From CAYVZU01 sp964455935 (GTDB taxonomy: Bacteria > Fibrobacterota > CAYVZU01): DNA of 28,541 bases. Made by a program: the position numbers and the translations under genes. The stretch spans positions 1 to 28,541 of the forward strand of contig CAYVZU010000040.1 of NCBI GenBank assembly GCA_964455935.1. Direction: 5' to 3'. This document shows, piece after piece, positions 24,398-28,541 of this stretch; position 1 is the stretch's first letter; each line of letters opens with the position of its first letter. The notes below the pieces were generated by a model that was not told the origin of the DNA, made no database searches, and worked only from the letters and a program-made list of their open reading frames with translations.

Positions 24398-25666
24398 TCA
24401 TTCGGGTTTGGCAGCGGATGAATCGAGGGGAACCAGAACCGAATCGTCGGACGGCTCCGTGGCAAGTGTGTCGGAAACGGCTGCAACGGAATCGGCATCC
24501 GGCGCGGCATCGCCTCGAATTTTTGCATAAAGAGCTTTCCGGATCGCGAAGGACTGGCGGAACCGGGCCTCTTCCGGACCGGCCCGCATAGAACTTTTGA
24601 TAAATTCATCAAACTCGACCCGGGCTTTTTCCTCATGGCCAAGACAAAGGTGGAGCAGGCACCGGTGCCATTGTGCGGTGGCGTAGAAAGCGGAAAGCCA
24701 GTCCTGTTCTGGTTGTGAGAAATACCGCCTGACAACCCGGTAGTGTTCGCAGATCAAGCCGGGCCGGTTCGCATCAAATTGGCATTTGCGAACAATCCGC
24801 TCGGCCACAAGCTGCATGCTGTCGAGGTAAAGCGCGGCACTCGAATCGAGTCCGCAGATTGCGGCCCAATCCGAGAGTCGCTTGTAAGGATCGAATTGGT
24901 AGAAATCATTGAGTTCGCAGTTGACGAGGTAGTCTTTGGGCCCGGTCTTCCAGAACCCGTACCGCCTCACAATTTTGGCGTATGTCACAAGAACCGTATC
25001 CCAGATCGCCGCATTCCATTCAAGCCTGCGCGCTGGACTGTTTCCAATCACCTCCATGATCCGGCAATTGCCGGGATGGAACATCGGGAGTTCGACTGTC
25101 TTGCGCCGTTCGAACACCTCGACCCCCGGTTTGTAGGCAATGTTTTCGTTATCCTGGAGCATCTTCCTGTACCGGTGAGGATACATCTTGAGCGCGCCCA
25201 GGTAATTGGCCAGGCGATGCGTCAACTGCGTTTCCGGCAAGTCGCCCGAGAAAAGCTCGCGCTCGGACACAGCGACAAGAATGTAGCCGAATTGAAGCAT
25301 GGTCAAATCGTCCATGGATCGGGCGGAGGCCTCCGCTTTCGCGGAGAAGCAGATGACCACGTCCGCGCGGCCCCGCGGGATGTCACGCATCAGCCGGTCG
25401 GAGGCAAACCCCGAATCGTCTCCGGCGGAGTTCCACAGGCAAATTGTATCGACCACGAGCCCAACCCCGGCGCCTTGCTCGAAATGGCGGCCAACCGAGT
25501 CGATGCTGCCGCGCACGGCTTCTTTCCAGCGAAAAACACCCGTAATGGCGGGATCCAAAACGACTTTGGCTTTAAGTTTCTTGATCGGAGTTCCGTAAAA
25601 CGCCTTTGCAGAACAGTCCAGTAGCATCGGAATCAGCAGGAGAGCAAGAAAACGGCGGGTTTTCAT
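24398..25666 (-). CDS. secreted protein of unknown function
   Basis: 422 residues. Signal MKTRRFLALLLIPMLLDCSA: a lipoprotein-like Cys18 has Asp at -1, which is not a normal lipobox, while AKA at 20-22 offers a signal peptidase I site. The mature protein has an alpha/beta look with RADVVICFSAKAE and FGYILVAVSERELF, a Cys-containing middle (FHPGNCRIMEV) and helical repeats with many aromatic residues toward the C-terminus (HYRVVRRYFSQPEQDWLSAF), ending in a Ser/Asp/Ala-rich tail. No family recognised. AGGAGA precedes the ATG. The Tat-signal protein follows after 91 bases on the same strand; both may act together outside the cytoplasm. Confidence 0.8.
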   Translation of the reverse strand: MKTRRFLALLLIPMLLDCSAKAFYGTPIKKLKAKVVLDPAITGVFRWKEAVRGSIDSVGRHFEQGAGVGLVVDTICLWNSAGDDSGFASDRLMRDIPRGRADVVICFSAKAEASARSMDDLTMLQFGYILVAVSERELFSGDLPETQLTHRLANYLGALKMYPHRYRKMLQDNENIAYKPGVEVFERRKTVELPMFHPGNCRIMEVIGNSPARRLEWNAAIWDTVLVTYAKIVRRYGFWKTGPKDYLVNCELNDFYQFDPYKRLSDWAAICGLDSSAALYLDSMQLVAERIVRKCQFDANRPGLICEHYRVVRRYFSQPEQDWLSAFYATAQWHRCLLHLCLGHEEKARVEFDEFIKSSMRAGPEEARFRQSFAIRKALYAKIRGDAAPDADSVAAVSDTLATEPSDDSVLVPLDSSAAKPE

Positions 25667-25711
25667 GGTCCTGTTCTCCTATCCATTTATTTCCGACTTT
25701 GCCGTTTTGGA

Positions 25712-27397
25712 TTATCCATGCTTGCGGAACGAAGCCCAAAGAAGTCGTATGCCCACAAGAGCGGCGACGATGAAACCGACAATGCCCAGCACGGGAACGC
25801 CATGCCACTTGGGTGCCAGGTTGGAGAAGGCAATCAGCGAGGAACCGATGATCAGCGCCGAGGTGACCAGGGCCGTGACAAGGCGATGGCTGATCTGTTC
25901 GTGCGAACGCAGCATGGGGTCGAGTCCCTTGATCTCGAAGACGATTTTGGTCCGCCCCTGTTTGAGCTGTTCGAGGAGCTCGCGCAAGTCCAAGGGCAGG
26001 TCTTTGAAAAGAGCCCCGAAATCCGAAGCCGAGGCATAAAGGTCGCGCGCAACACTGCCGGGACTCAGCCGGTCGCGCAAGAGCTTTTTCGCAAATGGCC
26101 GCAGATGCTCCATCATATCGAACTCGGGATCCAGTCTGCGCGCGATGCTTTCGATTGTGACGATGGAGCGCATGAGCAGCAGAAAATCCGGGGCGACCCG
26201 CAGCCTGTAGTGCATGACAATGCGCACGGCCCGGTTCAGCAGATCCTCCAGCCGGATGTCGCGGATGGGAATCGACGTGTATTCCTCGAGCATCTTGCCG
26301 ATGTCGTTTTCGAGTTGTTCCCGCTTCTCCACATGCGGGTTTCCCGACAAGCGGAGCAGTGTGGCCGTGACCCGGCGGGCATCTCTGTTCACCACGCCCA
26401 TCATCACCAGTCCAAGCTGTTCGCGGTGGCGCTCGGTGAGCGACCCCATCATCCCGAAATCGAGAACGCCAATGACGTTTCCGTCCAGGATCAGAATATT
26501 GCCGGGATGCGGGTCGGCATGGAAAAAACCATGGTCGAAAATCTGCTTCAACACCAGCTGTGCGCCGCGCGCGGCAATCACCTTTCGATCGAATTGCGGG
26601 AGCACCCTTTCCAACACATCCGACAGCCTGACGCCCTGCACATGCTCCATGGTGATGACGCGCTTGGTGCTGAGCTCCCGATATACCAGCGGGATGTATA
26701 CCGTGTCATCGTGCTGAAAGTTTCGCCCAAAACGCTCGATGTGGGAGGCCTCGATCTCGAAATCCAGTTCCTGGCGAATGGCTTTTTCAAACTCCTCCAC
26801 CAGGCCCACGGGGTTAAACAGATCCGCGCCCGCGATGTGCTTTTCGATCATCGAGGCAAGGTGGAGCATGATCTCCAGGTCCACATCGATCACGGCCTCA
26901 ATGCGCGGCCGCTGTATCTTGACAACAACGGCTTCACCGTTGACCAATTCGGCCGGGTGTACCTGGGCAATCGAGGCCGAGGCCATGGGCGTGGCCGTAA
27001 ACGAGGCAAACAGTTCGCCGATGGGCTTCCCCAGTTCCGCTTCGACCGTCTCGATGGCTTCCTGCTCGGGAAAGGGCGCGACAGCGTCCTGCAATTTCAC
27101 CAGTTCGCTGATCAGGGCCGGCGGAAGCAGGTCGGGCCGGTTGCTCATCACTTGGCCGAATTTGACGAAGGTGGGACCCAGTTGTTCCAGGATCATGCGC
27201 ACCCGCTCCCAGCGGGATAACCGGGCTTTGACCAGAGTCTCGTCTTCGGCCGGCTTGCGGCCGAATCCCAGGTAGCGTTCGATTCCCGTGCGGGAAATGA
27301 AATCGCCAAAGCCGTGCCGCGCAATCACGGTAATGATCTCGCGATAACGCTGAATGTGGCGATAGGTCCGGCCGATAAGTCCGATTTTGCGAATCAT
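25712..27397 (-). CDS. ubiB: UbiB/ABC1 family atypical kinase
   Basis: 561 residues from the ATG at 27397. ABC1/ADCK hallmarks: KFGQVMSNRPDLLPPALISE with the KxGQ motif (79-82), the Ala-rich nucleotide loop ASIAQVH (141-147), Lys160 in VVVKIQRP, HADPHPGNILILDGN and VLDFGMMGSL. Two hydrophobic segments near the C-terminus (LVTALVTSALIIGSSLIAF; VPVLGIVGFIVAALVGIRLL) anchor it in the membrane. Length matches bacterial UbiB. Known role: ATPase needed for ubiquinone or other isoprenoid quinone synthesis or transport, also implicated in lipid handling. The frame is open upstream to 27562 but those residues do not fit. No ribosome-binding site is obvious. Monocistronic by position; quinone genes are not nearby, so the symbol is by family only. 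Confidence 0.93.
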   Translation of the reverse strand: MIRKIGLIGRTYRHIQRYREIITVIARHGFGDFISRTGIERYLGFGRKPAEDETLVKARLSRWERVRMILEQLGPTFVKFGQVMSNRPDLLPPALISELVKLQDAVAPFPEQEAIETVEAELGKPIGELFASFTATPMASASIAQVHPAELVNGEAVVVKIQRPRIEAVIDVDLEIMLHLASMIEKHIAGADLFNPVGLVEEFEKAIRQELDFEIEASHIERFGRNFQHDDTVYIPLVYRELSTKRVITMEHVQGVRLSDVLERVLPQFDRKVIAARGAQLVLKQIFDHGFFHADPHPGNILILDGNVIGVLDFGMMGSLTERHREQLGLVMMGVVNRDARRVTATLLRLSGNPHVEKREQLENDIGKMLEEYTSIPIRDIRLEDLLNRAVRIVMHYRLRVAPDFLLLMRSIVTIESIARRLDPEFDMMEHLRPFAKKLLRDRLSPGSVARDLYASASDFGALFKDLPLDLRELLEQLKQGRTKIVFEIKGLDPMLRSHEQISHRLVTALVTSALIIGSSLIAFSNLAPKWHGVPVLGIVGFIVAALVGIRLLWASFRKHG

Positions 27398-28062
27398 AGA
27401 TTTTAAGATAAGGGTATTTCGGCATTGATGCAATTGCGTTTCAGCAAACTCATGGCACAACAGCGCCCCAATGTCCTTTGCGGCTTGTGGGGCGAGTTGT
27501 TTGCCGCATCCGATATTCTTGCCGTCCTCGCTGGTGCGGTTGCCGAGCGGTTCGCAGGTCATGAACTTATGGTCTATGCGGTCCCGTTTGCCCGGCTCGG
27601 TTTGTACTATTGGGCAGGAAGGCCCGGACCAGCAATGCGGAAGTCGGTTACCTCGTACCCTGGGGGTCCATGGCTTTGTCGCTTGATGTTAAAGCTGGAA
27701 AATACGGCACTCTCAGCAGCCTGGGCCTGTTCATGCAGGAATACTCCTCGCCATTGGGATTAAGGGTGTCTCAGTTGAACCAGTCGTTTACCGATGGCCT
27801 TCTATCTGTCCCGCTGTACGCCATACTGGGATTGAATGGCATGCTCAAAACGTTGGTGGGTGCGGGTTCATAAGCACACACAGCCCAAACCTGCCACGAG
27901 GTTTGACACAGTAACAATATGGCAGCAAATCAGACTGTTGATAACCAACCCAAAATGGGTTAGATTGCAGGCTGGAAAGAGAGAAATACCATTGTCACCT
28001 TGCCTATTCATGGGTTGCGTACTGGAAGCATGAGAAGAACACAATAACCATTGAGGTGTATT
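27398..28062. other. 665-base gap with fragments, no intact gene supported
   Basis: Several short open frames exist on both strands, none convincing. One on the plus strand, 27670-27873 (67 codons, opening MALSLDVKAGKYGTLSSLG), has gene-like hydrophobic patterning and GGGGG near its ATG, but is not recognised and could be a remnant. A second fragment at 27964-28047 resembles the C-terminus of a HicA-type toxin and is listed separately. No terminator or clear promoter was found. Confidence 0.35.
27964..28047 (+). pseudogene. possible HicA-like toxin remnant
   Basis: In one frame, bounded by a stop at 27961-27963, the translation is WKERNTIVTLPIHG followed by LRTGSMRRTQ and a stop. HicA toxins end in a pattern like TIVTVPVHG..LKKGTLRSI, so the similarity covers nearly the whole fragment. 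In the neighbouring frame just upstream, IRLLITNPKWVRLQAGKRE resembles the first helix and strand of HicA. Together they would make a shortened, frameshifted hicA. The catalytic His motif (GSHH) is not visible. Gap to the antitoxin-like gene is 15 bases. The call rests on short motifs. Confidence 0.22.
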
Positions 28063-28434
28063 ATGTTGGTAGTCGTGAAAAAGCCCCATACTAAACGGCC
28101 GCTTTTTGAAATCAGCGGCACTATTCCCGCATGGATTATCGAGGGCGTGAAAAAGAATTACGGGAAAGATGCCGATTTCGAAGATGACGAAAACCGCCTG
28201 GTCCGGGCCAAGGATTCGGATTGGTACAAGGAAATGGAAAAGAGCATTACCGCCGGCGAATCTCTGCGGGCCTATCGCACAAGGGACGGCCTTACGCAAA
28301 GCGCGCTTGCCGAAAGGGTGGGAATGACGCCCCAGCGCATCAATGAAATGGAAAAGGGGCGGCGCGGCATATCGAAGGAAACGGCAAAAAAGCTCGCGCG
28401 CTTTTTCAAGACTTCACCGGCAAGATTTATTTGA
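28063..28434 (+). CDS. XRE-family helix-turn-helix protein, antitoxin-like
   Basis: 123 residues from the ATG at 28063, with GAGGTG at 28053-28058; a TTG at 28051 overlaps this site. The N-terminal ~60 residues (MLVVVKKPHTKRPLFEISG start, acidic FEDDENRLV) are followed by a linker EMEKSITAGESLRAYRTRDG and a Cro/C1-type HTH, LTQSALAERVGMTPQRINEM, with the usual ETAKKLARFF end. Such two-part proteins with VVKKP at the start and XRE at the end are, as I recall, antitoxins of type II systems. No intact toxin gene is adjacent; a possible HicA fragment is just upstream, and the window ends 107 bases downstream. It could regulate itself by binding its own promoter. Confidence 0.85.
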   Translation: MLVVVKKPHTKRPLFEISGTIPAWIIEGVKKNYGKDADFEDDENRLVRAKDSDWYKEMEKSITAGESLRAYRTRDGLTQSALAERVGMTPQRINEMEKGRRGISKETAKKLARFFKTSPARFI

Positions 28435-28541
28435 AATCTTGCGTGAGGACGCCTATGATGCTATTGGGGCGCGCCTAAATAGCATTATAGTAAGCCTTCG
28501 GTCATCAGCGTCTTTTAGTCTCGGCCTCAGCGCGGTAGATT

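Noticed and set aside
25718..27220. Plus-strand open frame of 500 codons
   Set aside because: Antisense to ubiB, rich in His and Gln, a mirror of the codon pattern of that gene.
27670..27873. 67-codon plus-strand frame, possible transposase or other fragment
   Set aside because: Patterning is protein-like but too short and unrecognised to call; noted in the gap entry only.

Overview
The window looks like chromosomal DNA of a Gram-negative, LPS-bearing bacterium, most likely a member of the Fibrobacterota or a close relative. The best taxonomic clue is the gene at 8866-9690, which reads as a TIGR02147-type regulator, a family I know mainly from Fibrobacter. It is followed after one base by an exported protein whose mature N-terminus carries a Fibrobacter-like Cys-x-x-Lys-Ile-Ala-Gly stretch. 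Three GT9 heptosyltransferases and a Kdo transferase imply an outer membrane with LPS. I saw no phage, plasmid, CRISPR or rRNA/tRNA genes. Gene density is high and the window reads as core genome broken by repeat-rich gaps.

Layout. 1-1663 (+): a LuxR/NarL-type response regulator cut by the window edge, then a protein with several EF-hand-like loops. 1785-4070 (-): nifU, nifS and a small heavy-metal-binding (HMA) protein, an iron-sulfur assembly unit. 4202-4482: a composite repeat. 4489-6446 (-): a DHH/DHHA1 phosphoesterase of the NrnA type and an odd PfkB-like protein. 6621-8339: DUF503 (YlxP) protein, a four-cysteine small protein, a dCMP deaminase (-), and a small FlgM-like protein ending in a perfect terminator. 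8866-11008 (+): the TIGR02147 regulator and its exported partner. 11123-11428 (-): STAS-domain protein. 11429-12126: apparently non-coding or decayed. 12127-14943 (+): a small orphan and a GH57/DUF3536 glycosidase. 14974-18058 (-): lipoprotein, chorismate mutase, trpA, trpB. 18312-22913 (-): waaA and three GT9 glycosyltransferases for LPS core assembly. 23076-25666 (-): methyltransferase, a Tat-exported protein and a secreted protein of unknown role. 25712-27397 (-): UbiB/ABC1 kinase. 28063-28434 (+): XRE antitoxin-like protein.

The genes form several small units rather than one pathway: Fe-S cluster assembly, the chorismate-to-aromatics branch, LPS core synthesis, and two sets of exported proteins without known function. 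The most unusual points are: (1) the PfkB-like gene, which has no ATG/GTG/TTG at its proper start, appears to begin at an ATC behind a good ribosome-binding site, and has Ser in place of the catalytic Asp; (2) five gene gaps filled with five unrelated families of short-word or inverted repeats; (3) the regulator/exported-protein pair; (4) a possible HicA toxin remnant directly upstream of an XRE antitoxin-like gene. No single large new system is evident. Family names come from recognition of motifs by eye, without any database search.
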